Source: an uncultured Bacilli bacterium
Lineage (GTDB): Bacteria > Bacillota_I > Bacilli_A > RF39 > UBA660
Length of the DNA stretch: 32,375 nucleotides
Direction of reading: 5' to 3'
NCBI GenBank assembly: GCA_947628685.1
Contig: CANRAT010000004.1
Location: forward strand, 1-32,375
The stretch's first letter is position 1. Each line of letters starts with the position of its first letter. Both the position numbers and the translations under genes were made by a program. The notes beneath the pieces are model-generated. The model was not told the origin of the DNA. It saw nothing but the letters and a program-made list of their open reading frames with translations, and did no database searches. Shown in pieces: positions 17,576 through 26,113 of this stretch.

Positions 17576-17604
17576 ATTATATCAAACAAATGTTCTTTAA
17601 GCAA
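17576..17604 (-). promoter_or_regulatory. Promoter of toxin B mRNA
   Basis: On the minus strand: TTGCTT (plus 17599-17604), 17-base spacer ending TGA, TATAAT (plus 17576-17581): a strong extended -10 promoter. Predicted start near 17569, at GGATACATTTGA. Confidence 0.78.
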
Positions 17605-17650
17605 TACTTCCATTAAAATTATGTCTAATATATAAAATAATTTTAAAATA

Positions 17651-17679
17651 TTGAGTTTTATATTTCATTTTGTTATAAT
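17651..17679 (+). promoter_or_regulatory. Promoter of the envelope operon
   Basis: TTGAGT (17651-17656), 17-base spacer ending TGT, TATAAT (17674-17679), 18 bases before the first start codon. Confidence 0.75.
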
Positions 17680-17696
17680 TATATCGGTGTATATAT

Positions 17697-18368
17697 ATGA
17701 TGTTTTTAAAAATTTTATTTATTTTTGCCTTATTTTCGATTGTAGGTTGGATTCTTGAAGTAATATATAGAAGTTTAATGGTAAAAAAATTTGTTAATCC
17801 AGGATTTATGACAGGCTGTGTGGTGCCTATTTATGGTTTTGGAGCAATAATATTAAATATTATTTGTAGTGCGTTAGATGGTATAAATTCAAATAATAAA
17901 ATTTTAATTATATTTCTCGTATCGTTTCTTTCTTTAACGCTCTTAGAATTTATATCAGGATATGTATTATATAAATTTATGCATGTTAAATTATGGGATT
18001 ATAGCAACTATAAATTTAATTATAAAGGATTTATATGTTTAAGATTTTCTATTATATGGGGTGTGTGTGCGTTTATATTTTATTTTTTAGTATATCCTTG
18101 GATAAATGAAGTTGCTTTAAGTTTTACAAGTAATATTATAGGAATATTCTTTTTAGGAATTTACTCTGGAATATTTTTAGTGGATTTAGGTGTATCTATT
18201 AATCTTTTAAAACAACTTGTCAAATATGCCAAAGATATAAAAGAAATTGTAGATTTAGAAAAGTTAAAATTAACTGCTCGAATGAAAGTAAGAAGAAAAA
18301 AATTCCTAAATGCTATATACCCTTATGTTTCTATAAATAGATTCTTAAAAGAAAAAATAAAAAGGTAG
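17697..18368 (+). CDS. Putative ABC transporter permease (CmpB-type) membrane protein
   Basis: A 223-residue protein with five or so membrane segments. It carries the signatures of the CmpB-type putative ABC-transporter family: GWILEVIYRSL (about 18-28), NPGFMTGCVVPIYGFGA, and LWDYSNYKFNYKGFICLRFSIIWG cut by a membrane helix. The C-terminus is basic. The transported substrate is unknown and no ATPase gene is beside it, so transport is not shown. Two ATG codons stand in tandem (17697 and 17700); either could be the start after the weak GGTG at 17686-17689. The next gene starts ten bases after its end. Confidence 0.85.
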   Translation: MMFLKILFIFALFSIVGWILEVIYRSLMVKKFVNPGFMTGCVVPIYGFGAIILNIICSALDGINSNNKILIIFLVSFLSLTLLEFISGYVLYKFMHVKLWDYSNYKFNYKGFICLRFSIIWGVCAFIFYFLVYPWINEVALSFTSNIIGIFFLGIYSGIFLVDLGVSINLLKQLVKYAKDIKEIVDLEKLKLTARMKVRRKKFLNAIYPYVSINRFLKEKIKR

Positions 18369-18378
18369 TCTGATTATT

Positions 18379-19014
18379 ATGGAATATGAATTAGATGGTA
18401 AAACTTTTGAAGTTGTAATAGAAAAAAAGAATAATAAAAATTTATATATAAGAGTTAAAGAAGATGAAAAAATCTATGTCACTTGCAATTATTTAACGAG
18501 TAAAGCAATGATTAAAAAAGTATTGGATCAAAACATAAATACTTTACGAAAAATGGTTAAACATATAGAATTTCAAAACAAAAAAAGCAATAAATTCTTT
18601 TATTTAGGCAATTCTTATGATATAATAATAAATGAAAACATAAATGAAGTAGCGATATTAAATGGTAAAATATATACTAAAGATTTAAAAATGCTAGATA
18701 AGTGGTATAAAGAGGAAACAATTAAAGTATTTGATGATAGATTCGTTTATATATTTAATCATTTCAATGAAAACATAAAATCTCCAATATTAAAAATAAG
18801 AAATATGAAAACAAGATGGGGAGTTTATAATAAAAAAAATCACACCATAACACTCAATTCAAAACTAATAGAATTTGATATATCTAAAATAGATTATGTA
18901 ATAGTTCACGAATTATCTCATATAATACATTTTAATCATTCTAAGGAGTTTTGGTCTTTAGTAGGTAAATATGTTCCAAATTATAAAGAAATAAGGAAAG
19001 AGATGAAAGAATGA
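18379..19014 (+). CDS. YgjP-like (DUF45) zinc metallopeptidase
   Basis: A 211-residue protein of the YgjP-like metallopeptidase family. The zinc site HELSH (His177, Glu178, His181) and third ligand His187 in FNHSKEFW are present, with the family's MKTRWG (143-148) before them. The N-terminal part is beta-rich. Substrate unknown. It overlaps the next gene by four bases (ATGA), so it is co-translated with an M23 peptidase. Confidence 0.9.
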   Translation: MEYELDGKTFEVVIEKKNNKNLYIRVKEDEKIYVTCNYLTSKAMIKKVLDQNINTLRKMVKHIEFQNKKSNKFFYLGNSYDIIINENINEVAILNGKIYTKDLKMLDKWYKEETIKVFDDRFVYIFNHFNENIKSPILKIRNMKTRWGVYNKKNHTITLNSKLIEFDISKIDYVIVHELSHIIHFNHSKEFWSLVGKYVPNYKEIRKEMKE

Positions 19015-20246
19015 AAAAATTTTTAAAAAAGTCAAAATATTTACTAATAATACTAATTTTACTAGTTGTTAATTTTTCAATGCCAACTAAAGAAGTTGCT
19101 GAAGCCAAAACATTAAGAGATTTAAAAGCAGAACTTAATGCTGCAAAAAAGAAATATGAAGAAAGTCAAGATGATAAAAAATTAACAGAAGAACAAATTT
19201 CTAAAAAAAATGAAGAGATTAATGCTATAAGTAGAGAAATAGAAGATATTAGAGAAGAAATACAAAATTTAAACTTAGAAATAGAAACTTTGGAAAAAGA
19301 GATAGTAGAAAAAGGGGAAGAAATAAAAAAAATAATCAATTACTATCAATTATCTAGTAGTGAATCTGCATATTTAGAATATATATTTGAGGCTGCTGAT
19401 TTTACAGACTTCATATATAGAATGGCCGTTTCAGAACAATTATCAAGTTATAATGATAGACTTATAGACGAATACAATCAAACAATAAAAGAAAATGAGC
19501 AAAAGAAAAAAGATTTAGACGCAAAGACTATTTCTTTAGGTGAAAAACAAATCACTTTACAAAAAGATTTAAATAGTTTAGGTTCACGATTAAGTGATAT
19601 TACTGATATTAGTATAAGTGCGGAAAAAGAAATAGAATCTTTAGAAGAATTAGTTAATACATATGAAAATGAATTAAAATGTGATTTAGATGAAGATATA
19701 AATAATTGTGGTAATGGGCAACTTCCACCTGGAACAGCTTTTTATAGACCAGTAGTTTCAGGATATATTTCAAGTGATTTTGGACCAAGAACTTATTATT
19801 TAAAAGGAAAGAAAGTATCTGATTTCCACTATGGAGTAGATTTTGGTGGTGCGGGACACGGAGCACCAGTTTATGCTGCTGCTAATGGTAAGGTTGTATT
19901 TATAACAAGAAAATCAAATTGTGGAGGAAATATGGTGTATATTCAACACACAGTAAACGGTCAAAAATACACAACAGGATATTTCCATTTAGCAAAAATT
20001 AATGTAAACTTGAATGATATAGTTACAACAAATACGGTAATTGGAGCAGTAGGTGGAGATCCAAATATTGAAACTTGGGATGGATGTTCAACAGGTTCAC
20101 ATCTTCATTTTCAAGTTGCAACAGGACATATACCTTATCAAGTAGGTTTTTATACGGCTTTTACAGCGAACTATATAAATCCTAGAACTGTGTTAAATAT
20201 ACCTAAAGAAGGCGTAAGATTTAGCGATAGAACAACTAAATATTAA
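19011..20246 (+). CDS. Secreted coiled-coil M23 peptidase (EnvC/PcsB-like)
   Basis: A 411-residue cell-wall hydrolase. It has a signal or anchor segment (about 10-24), a long coiled coil (about 34-112 and 146-223), and a C-terminal M23/LytM domain (about 245-395). The zinc ligands His273, Asp277 (FHYGVDFGG) and His366 (SHLHF) are intact, with His326 and His364 as catalytic partners, so it should be active. The coiled-coil plus LytM design resembles EnvC and septal hydrolases, whose coiled coil usually receives a signal from FtsEX; no ftsEX is here. Cys224, Cys233, Cys304 and Cys359 are in the secreted part. It is the last gene of a three-gene operon ending at a terminator-like hairpin. Confidence 0.93.
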   Translation: MKKFLKKSKYLLIILILLVVNFSMPTKEVAEAKTLRDLKAELNAAKKKYEESQDDKKLTEEQISKKNEEINAISREIEDIREEIQNLNLEIETLEKEIVEKGEEIKKIINYYQLSSSESAYLEYIFEAADFTDFIYRMAVSEQLSSYNDRLIDEYNQTIKENEQKKKDLDAKTISLGEKQITLQKDLNSLGSRLSDITDISISAEKEIESLEELVNTYENELKCDLDEDINNCGNGQLPPGTAFYRPVVSGYISSDFGPRTYYLKGKKVSDFHYGVDFGGAGHGAPVYAAANGKVVFITRKSNCGGNMVYIQHTVNGQKYTTGYFHLAKINVNLNDIVTTNTVIGAVGGDPNIETWDGCSTGSHLHFQVATGHIPYQVGFYTAFTANYINPRTVLNIPKEGVRFSDRTTKY

Positions 20247-20261
20247 TCGACAAAAAATAAT

Positions 20262-20298
20262 AGTCACTGCTATTAAAATAATAGTGGTGATTTTTTTT
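20262..20298 (+). terminator. Terminator-like hairpin containing the next gene's ribosome binding site
   Basis: A 13-base-pair stem, 20262-20274 with 20280-20292 (including G-U pairs), loop AAAAT, followed by a run of T to 20298. It serves as terminator of the envelope operon. The 3' arm contains GGTGAT, the ribosome binding site of the gene starting at 20299, and the T run is its spacer. Confidence 0.75.
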
Positions 20299-20469
20299 AT
20301 GAAAGTAAAATTATTTGACGAATCTCATGAATTAGATTTAGAGAAAAGTATTAATAAGTTTTTAAGTGAAAAAGAAATAGATTTAATTGATATTAAATAT
20401 CAAGTGGCTATAAGTATATGTGGTGAAGAGCAAATATACTGCTTTAGTGCGATGGTAATTTATCGGTGA
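20299..20469 (+). CDS. Cse60-like small protein
   Basis: A 56-residue protein starting MKVKLFDESHELDLE and ending with IYCFSAMVIYR, the pattern of the Bacillus sporulation protein Cse60 and its relatives, which are common even in non-sporulating Bacillota. Function unknown. Start ATG at 20299, preceded by GGTGAT with eight bases between; two in-frame GTG codons (20284, 20287) lie inside the stem and overlap that site. Its translation signals are buried in a terminator hairpin. Confidence 0.75.
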   Translation: MKVKLFDESHELDLEKSINKFLSEKEIDLIDIKYQVAISICGEEQIYCFSAMVIYR

Positions 20470-20533
20470 TTTTGTTGTATAAAATTTAATTTTTTTATTC
20501 ATTATAGACATAGAATAATATAGGAGGGATACT

Positions 20534-22837
20534 ATGTATAATAGTTTTACAGAAGAAGCAAGAAAAATATTAATGTCTGCAAAAGAAGAGATGAAAAAAC
20601 TTAAACATCCTTATATAGGTAGTGAACATCTTCTTCTTTCAATATTAAAAGATAATAATGAAATAAGTGAAAAATTAAAAGAATATGACTTAGACTACAC
20701 AAGATTTAGAAATGAAATAATAGAAATAGTAGGAGTCGGAAGTAAGGAATCAGAATGCTTTTTATACACACCACTTTTAAAAAGAATAATGGAAAATGCA
20801 GTATATGACAGTAAAGAAAATAACAATGGGAGTGTAACTGTTAATCATCTTTTCTCTGCAATGTTAGAAGAAGGAGAGGGAATAGCTATTAGAATTCTTA
20901 TAGGCATGGATATAGATCTAGATGAATTATATCAAGAATTTGCATATAAACTTCCAACTAAAAAGTCAAAAAATAAAAAACTTCTTATAGACGAACTTGG
21001 TGTAGATTTAACTAAAAAAGCAAGAGATTTTGAACTCGATCCAGTAATAGGAAGAGATGAAGAAACTAGAAATGTAATTGAAATATTAAGTAGGAGAAAG
21101 AAAAATAATCCTATTTTAATAGGCGAAGCAGGAGTTGGTAAAACTGCTATTGTAGAAAACCTTTGTAAAATGATCGTAAATGGAGAAGTACCTAATAATT
21201 TAAGGAATAAAAGAGTAATTTCGCTTGATATGGCAACTACTGTTGCAGGGACTAAATATCGTGGTGAGTTCGAAGAGAGAGTAAATAAAATATTAAAAGA
21301 ATTAGAAGAGAATGATGATATAATTCTTTTCATAGATGAGATACACACACTTGTTGGAGCAGGTGGAGCAGAAGGAGCAATTGATGCATCAAATATATTT
21401 AAGCCTGCACTCGCTCGAAATAAAATAAGATGTATAGGCGCAACTACTACATTAGAATATAAAAAATTTATATCTGGTGATAAAGCACTCGATCGTAGAT
21501 TTCAAAAAGTAGAAGTAAAAGAACCTAATAGGAAAGTAGTAAAAGAAATACTTTTAAAATCAAGAGATATATATTCTAAATATCACAAAGCAATTATTTC
21601 AGATGATATAATAGACTATATCATAGAACTTTCAAATAAATATATAAAAAATAGATTCGAGCCAGATAAATCAATAGACATATTAGATGAAGTGTCCGCA
21701 CACGCATCACTTAAAGAAAATAAAAAACTAAAGACCTATAATAGTTTAAATAAAGATTTAAGTGAAATAATAAAAATAAAAAAAAATTACCTAATAAAAA
21801 AAGATTACGAAAATGCTTCAATATACAAAGAAAAAGAAAATAAATTAATGACAAAAATAAATAAACTAGAACTTAAACTTTCTAAAGAAACTGCAAATAT
21901 AGTAACGCGTGAAGATGTCATTAAAGTAGTAAGTAGAAAAAGTAATATACCAATATATGAATTAAAAGATATGGACGTATCTGATATAACTAGTTTTTCT
22001 AAAACTTTAAAAGAAAAAATAATAGGTAATACAAGTAATATAGATGAAATAGTTAAAGTTTATAAAAAATTAAAACTAGGATTTAAAGATGATAATATGT
22101 GCTATTCACTTATTTTTGTAGGACCTAGTGGAGTTGGGAAAACAGAACTTGCTAAACTTTTTGCAAATAAAATTTCAAGCAATGTAATTAGACTTGATAT
22201 GAGTGAATATAGTGAACCACACCAGGTGAGTAAATTAATAGGTTCTCCTGCAGGATATGTAGGATACTCTGATAATAAAAATATATTTGAAAGCGTTAAA
22301 GATAATCCTTTTTCAGTAATTATATTAGACGAAGTAGAAAAAGCACATCAAAATGTCTTAAATTTATTCTATCAAATACTAGATGAAGGTAAATTAAAAG
22401 ATTCTAAGGGTGATGATATATATTTTAATAACTCGATTATAATTATGACATCAAATATAGGTTACAATACCCAAAGTATAGGATTTAATAATAAAAACAA
22501 AGTAAATAATGAGTTAAAAGAAACACTCGGTATACCATTTATAAATAGAATAGATAATATACTTGAATTTGATTTTTTAACAAGAGAAGATATAAAAAAA
22601 ATAGTATCTATTAGGTTAAATAAATTAAAAGATAAATATAAAAATAAAGGAGTTAAAGTTAAAATTAATTCTAATGTTATAGATGAAATAATAGAACTGT
22701 CTAATTTTGAAGAATTTGGAGCAAGAAAGATAGATAAAATAATTAAAAATAAATTAGAAACAATAATTATAAATAATGTATTAGATAATATTTATAATAT
22801 TAATATAAAAACAATTAAAAATGAAGTTTTAAATTAG
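20534..22837 (+). CDS. clpC: ATP-dependent Clp protease ATP-binding subunit ClpC
   Basis: AAA+ unfoldase that feeds proteins to ClpP. The 767-residue protein has a Clp N domain (about 1-140), first ATPase with Walker A GEAGVGKT (197-204) and Walker B ILFIDE (264-269), a short middle region with a UVR-like motif (about 411-440), and a second ATPase with GPSGVGKT (530-537) and VIILDE (595-600). IGF (649-651) is in the position of the ClpP-binding loop, which separates it from ClpB. Somewhat shorter than Bacillus ClpC (about 810). The ATG follows TAGGAGG. No ctsR, mcsA or mcsB is upstream, and I see no CtsR operator. Confidence 0.93.
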   Translation: MYNSFTEEARKILMSAKEEMKKLKHPYIGSEHLLLSILKDNNEISEKLKEYDLDYTRFRNEIIEIVGVGSKESECFLYTPLLKRIMENAVYDSKENNNGSVTVNHLFSAMLEEGEGIAIRILIGMDIDLDELYQEFAYKLPTKKSKNKKLLIDELGVDLTKKARDFELDPVIGRDEETRNVIEILSRRKKNNPILIGEAGVGKTAIVENLCKMIVNGEVPNNLRNKRVISLDMATTVAGTKYRGEFEERVNKILKELEENDDIILFIDEIHTLVGAGGAEGAIDASNIFKPALARNKIRCIGATTTLEYKKFISGDKALDRRFQKVEVKEPNRKVVKEILLKSRDIYSKYHKAIISDDIIDYIIELSNKYIKNRFEPDKSIDILDEVSAHASLKENKKLKTYNSLNKDLSEIIKIKKNYLIKKDYENASIYKEKENKLMTKINKLELKLSKETANIVTREDVIKVVSRKSNIPIYELKDMDVSDITSFSKTLKEKIIGNTSNIDEIVKVYKKLKLGFKDDNMCYSLIFVGPSGVGKTELAKLFANKISSNVIRLDMSEYSEPHQVSKLIGSPAGYVGYSDNKNIFESVKDNPFSVIILDEVEKAHQNVLNLFYQILDEGKLKDSKGDDIYFNNSIIIMTSNIGYNTQSIGFNNKNKVNNELKETLGIPFINRIDNILEFDFLTREDIKKIVSIRLNKLKDKYKNKGVKVKINSNVIDEIIELSNFEEFGARKIDKIIKNKLETIIINNVLDNIYNINIKTIKNEVLN

Positions 22838-22847
22838 AAAAATGTAG

Positions 22848-22853
22848 TATAAT
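22848..22853 (+). promoter_or_regulatory. -10 element before alr
   Basis: TATAAT 15 bases before the alr start codon, in the 31-base clpC-alr gap; -35 weak. Confidence 0.35.
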
Positions 22854-22868
22854 TATGTAGGTGGTTTT

Positions 22869-23918
22869 ATGTATAGAAATACGTGTGCGAAAATTTATTT
22901 AAACAATATAAAATATAATGTAGAAAAAATAATTTCTACATTTAAAAATTATAAATACTATATAGGAGTAGTTAAGGCAGACTCATATGGACATAATAGT
23001 AAAAAAACAGTTGAGGCTATTATTAGTGGTGGGTGTAATTATCTTGCAGTATCTTCTCTTGATGAGGCCCTAAATTTAAGAAAATATTTTACTATACCAA
23101 TATTATGCCTTGGAATAATAGATTCAAAATATATAGATATATGTGAGGAAAATAATATAGATATAACTGTTACTAATTTAGAATATTTAAATAAAATAAA
23201 AGATAAAAATGTAAATATTCATATAAAAATAGATACAGGTATGAATAGATTAGGTGTTAAAGAAAAAGATGAATTTAATAAAATGATAGATATAACAAAT
23301 AATAGTAATGCTAAATTAAAAGGTTTATATACTCATATTTTTGCTGCAACAGATAAAAAAAGTTTTAAAAGACAAATAGAAATTTTTAAAGATATTACAA
23401 GTGATATAGACTTAAACAAAATAGATATGGTACACATCGCACAAAGCGATACATTAATAAATAATGAAAAAATACCATTTTGTAATGGTTGCAGACTGGG
23501 AATAATAATGTATGATTTAACACCTAATAACTTAAATTTAAAAAGTACTATATCCCTAGAAAGTGAAATAGTCGAAATAAAAACCTTAAAAAAAGGTGAA
23601 ACAGTAGGTTATAATGGAATATATAAAGCAAAAAAAGATACTTTGATAGGTATAGTATCAATTGGATATGCAGATGGAGTAAATAGACACCTTAAAGGAG
23701 CGCATGTATATATAAACAATAAAAAATATGAAATAATCGGTAATATATGCATGGATATGCTTACTTTAAAAATTGATTCAAGTATAAAAATAAAAGATAA
23801 AGTATATATTTATAAAGATAGTGAGCATATAAAGTATTTAAGTAAATATATAGACACAATTCCATATGAACTTATCTGTAATATATCTAAAAGAGTTCCA
23901 AGAAAATATATTGGTTAA
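22869..23918 (+). CDS. alr: Alanine racemase
   Basis: PLP enzyme making D-alanine for the cell wall. The 349-residue protein has the PLP-binding lysine in VVKADSYGHN (Lys36), the GMNRLG block, the C-terminal-domain catalytic tyrosine in IGYADGVNR (Tyr267), and the terminal YELICNISKRVPRKYIG-type ending. The usual NSA loop reads AQSDTL and the CRLGIIMYDL segment replaces the common RPG form. The substrate could therefore be another amino acid, though alanine is most likely. The ATG follows AGGTGG. It lies between clpC and secE and is probably needed for the peptidoglycan that MreC/D and the M23 enzyme act on. Confidence 0.9.
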   Translation: MYRNTCAKIYLNNIKYNVEKIISTFKNYKYYIGVVKADSYGHNSKKTVEAIISGGCNYLAVSSLDEALNLRKYFTIPILCLGIIDSKYIDICEENNIDITVTNLEYLNKIKDKNVNIHIKIDTGMNRLGVKEKDEFNKMIDITNNSNAKLKGLYTHIFAATDKKSFKRQIEIFKDITSDIDLNKIDMVHIAQSDTLINNEKIPFCNGCRLGIIMYDLTPNNLNLKSTISLESEIVEIKTLKKGETVGYNGIYKAKKDTLIGIVSIGYADGVNRHLKGAHVYINNKKYEIIGNICMDMLTLKIDSSIKIKDKVYIYKDSEHIKYLSKYIDTIPYELICNISKRVPRKYIG

Positions 23919-23924
23919 AAAATA

Positions 23925-23953
23925 TTGACATAAACTACTATTTGTGTTAAGAT
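23925..23953 (+). promoter_or_regulatory. secE-nusG promoter
   Basis: TTGACA (23925-23930), 17-base spacer, TAAGAT (23948-23953). AAACAC (23962-23967) and GTGTTT (23974-23979) then form a small hairpin followed by TTATTTT at the start of the leader, a possible attenuator. Confidence 0.8.
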
Positions 23954-24019
23954 TTATTTGTAAACACGAAATAGTGTTTTTATTTTAGAAAAAATCATAA
24001 TATTAAGAGTAGGTGGAAT

Positions 24020-24199
24020 ATGAAAAAAATAGCAAGATTTTTTGTAAATGTAAAAAAAGAAATGAAAAAGGTTAGATGGCCAAATAAAAAAGAGATGATC
24101 ACACTTTCAACTGCTACAATAAGTGTAATTATATTCTTTATGGTATTTTTCTCTTGTATAGACGGGATACTTACATTAGTAGAGAAGGTGTTTAACTAA
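24020..24199 (+). CDS. secE: Preprotein translocase subunit SecE
   Basis: A 59-residue single-span subunit of the SecYEG channel. The family signature EMKKVRWPNKKEM (about 14-26) sits just before the membrane helix (about 29-48), which is the usual Bacillota arrangement. The ATG follows AGGTGG. The stop codon shares one base with the nusG start (TAATG), so the two are coupled. The rpmG gene often found before secE is absent. Confidence 0.95.
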   Translation: MKKIARFFVNVKKEMKKVRWPNKKEMITLSTATISVIIFFMVFFSCIDGILTLVEKVFN

Positions 24200-24732
24200 T
24201 GGAAAAAGAATGGTATGTCGTAAATACTTATTCTGGTCATGAGAATAAAGTAAAAGAAAAACTTTTAATGCGTGCAAGTTCAATGGGCATGGAAGATTAT
24301 ATATTTCGTGTAGTTGTTCCATCTCAAAAAGAAATAGTAGTAAAAAATGGAAAAGAAGTAGAAAAAGATTCTAAGATGTTTCCAGGATATATATTAGTTG
24401 AGATGGTTATGACTGATGAAGCATGGTTTGTAGTTCGTAATACACCAGGTGTTACAGGATTTATAGGTTCAAGTGGTAAAGGAGCTAAACCATTTCCATT
24501 AACAAAACAAGAAGTAGATAAAATACTTGGAAATATGGGAATGAGTAGAATAGACGTTATAAATGAAATAAAAGAAGGCGACACAGTTAAAGTAATAAGT
24601 GGAGCATTTGCTAATATGTTTGGTAAAGTTAAAAATGTCGATATGCCAAATCAAAAAATTGAAGTCGCTCTAGACCTTTTTGGACAAGAAACTATTGTTG
24701 AAGTATTATTTACTGAAATAGAAAAAGCATAA
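24199..24732 (+). CDS. nusG: Transcription termination/antitermination factor NusG
   Basis: A 177-residue protein that binds RNA polymerase and links it to ribosomes or Rho. The N-terminal NGN domain begins KEWYVVNTYSGHENKV and includes NTPGVTGFIGSSGKG. The C-terminal KOW domain is seen in EGDTVKVISGAFANMFGKV. Length is normal. The start overlaps the secE stop by one base; ribosome site is AGAAGGTG. Confidence 0.97.
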   Translation: MEKEWYVVNTYSGHENKVKEKLLMRASSMGMEDYIFRVVVPSQKEIVVKNGKEVEKDSKMFPGYILVEMVMTDEAWFVVRNTPGVTGFIGSSGKGAKPFPLTKQEVDKILGNMGMSRIDVINEIKEGDTVKVISGAFANMFGKVKNVDMPNQKIEVALDLFGQETIVEVLFTEIEKA

Positions 24733-24736
24733 ACAC

Positions 24737-24765
24737 TTTACAAACAAAAAAAAATATGTTATTAT
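24737..24765 (+). promoter_or_regulatory. rplK-rplA promoter
   Basis: TTTACA (24737-24742), 17-base spacer, TATTAT (24760-24765). Confidence 0.8.
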
Positions 24766-24772
24766 TATATGG

Positions 24773-24847
24773 CTATATTGATTTTAATATAGATTTGTGG
24801 GAGCTAATGGACAAGATTTATCTTAAAGCGGAGCATTTGAACCACAA
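24773..24847 (+). promoter_or_regulatory. rplKA leader, candidate L1-binding regulatory RNA
   Basis: The leader holds a 7-base-pair hairpin (24773-24779 with 24786-24792). A second structure is closed by TTGTGG (24795-24800) with CCACAA (24842-24847), with AAGAT/ATCTT inside and GGAGC near each flank. In other bacteria L1 represses this operon by binding an rRNA-like leader site; this is a fitting candidate. Confidence 0.5.
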
Positions 24848-24879
24848 CGAAAAGCTAAAATTTATAGGAGGTGTTTTTC

Positions 24880-25302
24880 GTGGCACAAAAAGTTAAAGAA
24901 ATAAAATTACAAATTCCAGCAGGAAAAGCAACACCAGCCCCACCAGTTGGAACTGTGCTTGGACCAGCAGGAATTAATTTACAAGATTTTTGTACAAAAT
25001 ATAACGATGCAACTAAAGATAAAATGGGAGATATATTACCTGTTGTAATTTCTATTTATGAAGATAGAACATTCGATTTTGTAATTAAGACTCCACCAAC
25101 ACCATTCTTGATAAAGAAAATATGTGGTGTTAAAAAAGGTTCTAGTAAAGGTTCTAAAGAAATTAGTGGAACAATGACAAAAGAACAACTTAAACAAATT
25201 GCTGAGATTAAGTTACCTGATTTAAACTGTTATACAGTTGAAGAAGCCATGAAGATTGTTGCAGGTACTGCAAAAAACATGGGTGTTAAGGTAGAAGAAT
25301 AA
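24880..25302 (+). CDS. rplK: 50S ribosomal protein L11
   Basis: A 140-residue protein of the ribosomal GTPase centre. It starts AQKVKEIKLQIPAGKA and has the proline-rich PAPPVGTVLGPAGIN and the C-terminal rRNA-binding domain with GTAKNMGVKVEE. I choose GTG at 24880, eight bases after GGAGG (24867-24871); an in-frame GTG at 24871 overlaps that site. Confidence 0.98.
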   Translation: MAQKVKEIKLQIPAGKATPAPPVGTVLGPAGINLQDFCTKYNDATKDKMGDILPVVISIYEDRTFDFVIKTPPTPFLIKKICGVKKGSSKGSKEISGTMTKEQLKQIAEIKLPDLNCYTVEEAMKIVAGTAKNMGVKVEE

Positions 25303-25378
25303 TTTATTAATAATAATTAAATGATTATGATGTCCGCTTTTCATATTTTCATTTAAAAAATTAAAATAGGAGGTTAGT

Positions 25379-26074
25379 ATGAAAAGAGGAAAAAAATATT
25401 TAAATGCTTTAAGTAAAATTGAAAAAGGTAAAGCATATGAAGTTAGCGAAGCAGTAAAACTTTTAAAAGAAAACAAAATCGCTAAATTTGATGAATCAGT
25501 TGAATTAGTATTAAGACTTAACTTAGATACTAAGAAAGCCGATCAACAATTAAGAGGCGCTACAGTTTTACCAAATGGAATTGGAAAGTCAAAAAAAGTT
25601 TTAGTACTTGCTCGTGGTGCAAAAGCACAAGAAGCGAAAGATGCTAATGCTGACTTTGTTGGTGAAGTAGATATGATAGATAAAATTGCTAATGAGAATT
25701 GGTTTGATTTTGATACTATCATTGCTACACCAGATATGATGCCTGCATTAAGTAAAATAGGACGTGTTTTAGGACCTAAAGGATTAATGCCAAATCCTAA
25801 AACAGGAACAGTTACTATGGATATCGCTAAAGCTGTTAGTGATGTTAAAAAAGGACGTGTTGAATATAGAACTGATTCTTTTGGAAATGTTGCAGTTTTA
25901 GTTGGAAAAGTATCATTTGATGAAGATAAGTTAGTTGAAAATATTAATGCTTTCATATCTTTAATCAATAAAACAAAACCTAGTACAGTAAAAGGTAAAT
26001 ATATCTTAAATATATCATTATCTAGTACAATGGGTCCTGGAATTAAAATTGATACTACAAATTTTGAAAATTAA
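25379..26074 (+). CDS. rplA: 50S ribosomal protein L1
   Basis: A 231-residue protein of the L1 stalk and translational repressor of its operon in other bacteria. Family signatures: [10 protein letters not shown] at the start, [21 protein letters not shown], and [15 protein letters not shown] with the GRVEYRTD strand after it. The ATG follows TAGGAGG. It shares the rplK transcript; the 76-base gap has no promoter. Confidence 0.98.
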   Translation: MKRGKKYLNALSKIEKGKAYEVSEAVKLLKENKIAKFDESVELVLRLNLDTKKADQQLRGATVLPNGIGKSKKVLVLARGAKAQEAKDANADFVGEVDMIDKIANENWFDFDTIIATPDMMPALSKIGRVLGPKGLMPNPKTGTVTMDIAKAVSDVKKGRVEYRTDSFGNVAVLVGKVSFDEDKLVENINAFISLINKTKPSTVKGKYILNISLSSTMGPGIKIDTTNFEN

Positions 26075-26076
26075 TA

Positions 26077-26105
26077 TTTACAATTAAAATAAGATGTGCT
26101 ATAAT
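26077..26105 (+). promoter_or_regulatory. rplJL promoter
   Basis: TTTACA (26077-26082), 17-base spacer, TATAAT (26100-26105), starting two bases after the rplA stop codon. Confidence 0.85.
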
Positions 26106-26113
26106 AAATGCAA

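Noticed and set aside
14963-17640. An intact integrative element in the tRNA
   Set aside because: No integrase, no duplicated tRNA 3' end and no excision genes were found.
16778-17696. CRISPR array, transposon ends or a riboswitch as explanation of the repeats
   Set aside because: Only two long direct repeats with unlike spacers exist, no transposase is present, and the repeats coincide with a promoter and RNA hairpins facing small ORFs.
20470-20533. CtsR or HrcA (CIRCE) operator upstream of clpC
   Set aside because: Neither the CtsR heptad repeat nor the CIRCE inverted repeat is present in the 64-base gap.
25303-25378. Separate promoter or regulatory RNA between rplK and rplA
   Set aside because: There is only a short AAATGA/TCATTT inverted repeat and the ribosome binding site; no -35/-10 pair is convincing.
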